A stretch of DNA of 64,000 nucleotides, taken from Parapedobacter pyrenivorans_A (GTDB lineage: Bacteria > Bacteroidota > Bacteroidia > Sphingobacteriales > Sphingobacteriaceae). Position 1 is the stretch's first letter, and every line of letters begins with the position of its first letter. The notes beneath the pieces are model-generated. The model saw only the letters and a list, made by a program, of their open reading frames with translations. It was not told where the DNA came from and did no database searches. The stretch is taken from NCBI RefSeq assembly GCF_041925275.1, contig NZ_JBHEUZ010000011.1, forward strand, positions 124,001 through 188,000, written 5' to 3'. Of this stretch, positions 63,548 to 64,000 are shown piece after piece. The position numbers and the translations under genes were made by a program.

Positions 63548-64000
63548 CTATTGATTACTTATAATTTCACCTTCATGTGCTTTGATATCCGTACCCAACC
63601 GTTGTAGGTAAGCAATCATCGCAATGATTTCGGTATCGGGTCGCACTTCCACGCCCTGTTCTTTCAGGTCGGCCACTATGCCCTCGGCCTGCGTCAGCAG
63701 TTTTGCGTTCGAAGCACTGATATCTTCATCACTATAGGGAACACCCAGTATACGCATGGCATTCATTTTCGTTTTTGTAGTGGTGGTATCGAGCACCTGC
63801 TCAATGAGCCACGGATAAGGCGGCATGATACTTCCCGGCGAAGTGATGGTAGGGTCGAGCATATGGTCGAAATGCCATTTGTTGGGATACTTTCCACCTA
63901 TACGATGCAAGTCGGGTCCTGTACGCTTAGATCCCCACAGGAAAGGGTGGTCGTATACAAACTCGCCAGCCTTGCTGTACTCGCCATATCGAGCGGTTTC
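63548..64000 (-). CDS. ccoO: cbb3 oxidase subunit CcoO, C-terminal part (5' end outside window)
   Basis: The frame is open to the window edge and reads ETARYGEYSKAGEFVYDHPF, WGSKRTGPDLHRIGGKYPN and LDPTITSPGSIMPPYPWL, the CcoO C-terminal signature including the axial Met region. The end contains ADLKEQGVEVRPDTEIIAMIAYLQRLG. In many Bacteroidota ccoN and ccoO are fused into one gene, which cannot be checked here. CcoO is the membrane-bound monoheme cytochrome that feeds the CcoN catalytic site. Confidence 0.9.
   Translation of the reverse strand, partial: ETARYGEYSKAGEFVYDHPFLWGSKRTGPDLHRIGGKYPNKWHFDHMLDPTITSPGSIMPPYPWLIEQVLDTTTTKTKMNAMRILGVPYSDEDISASNAKLLTQAEGIVADLKEQGVEVRPDTEIIAMIAYLQRLGTDIKAHEGEIISNQ

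Noticed and set aside
1..64000. tRNA genes, complete insertion sequences or phage genes
   Set aside because: None was recognised on either strand; the gene relics near 48.6-49.0 kb carry no transposase.

Overview
The window looks like chromosomal DNA of a member of the Bacteroidota, most likely a Sphingobacteriaceae-type organism of moderate G+C (Parapedobacter-like; the genus is a guess). The signs are a SusC/SusD pair with an ECF sigma factor and FecR anti-sigma factor, a PorT-type type IX secretion protein next to ubiE, a type III glutamine synthetase, a CcoG/CcoP/CcoQ plus CcoO-type cbb3 oxidase cluster, and several -7 boxes of the form TAnnTTTG. No tRNA, complete transposon or CRISPR array was seen.

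Region by region. 1-1850 holds the end of fabG and then a decaying accessory patch: a DUF6922/AbiEii toxin-antitoxin pair with a truncated toxin, a frameshifted AraC-type DNA-binding protein, and five tandem 42-bp repeats. 1851-8629 carries a LuxE/PaaK-like acyltransferase, a zinc peptidase, a PUR-family protein, a LiaF-like protein with a LytS/LytR two-component pair, and a serine hydrolase. 8633-17374 holds an ABC exporter pair, an S9 peptidase and glutamine synthetase III. 17400-21561 is a methionine operon (metY-metX-hom) behind a SAM-I riboswitch, with a possible Met/Cys-rich leader peptide. 21670-25233 has an NtrC-like regulator, RNase P RNA, ubiE and porT. 25305-32448 has an SDR, an M61 peptidase, an acyl-CoA ligase, a BrkB-like protein and DNA polymerase IV. 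32470-40566 (all minus strand) has an MG2/plug outer-membrane protein, cardiolipin synthase, and a GshB-like ATP-grasp enzyme beside a DUF1704 metallopeptidase and an N-formylglutamate amidohydrolase. 40709-46622 is a tripartite RND efflux operon.

46636-64000 (minus strand) contains an esterase, a lipoprotein and two gene relics, then a glycan-uptake locus (ECF sigma, FecR, SusC, SusD, a DUF4959/DUF5000-type lipoprotein and a GH140-like enzyme), then the cbb3 oxidase assembly cluster. The relic at 48638-48930 is a partial copy of the SafE-like gene at 60086-60787, so the glycan locus lies between an intact and a broken copy of the same gene.

The most interesting items are: the Met/Cys-rich leader ORF starting three bases after the SAM aptamer; the duplication bracketing the glycan locus; the ATP-grasp/DUF1704/amidohydrolase neighbourhood, whose ligase plus carboxypeptidase-like pairing recalls the tubulin tyrosination cycle; and several promoters placed so close to the start codon that the transcripts should be nearly leaderless. 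Domain calls come from reading the sequence, not from database searches.
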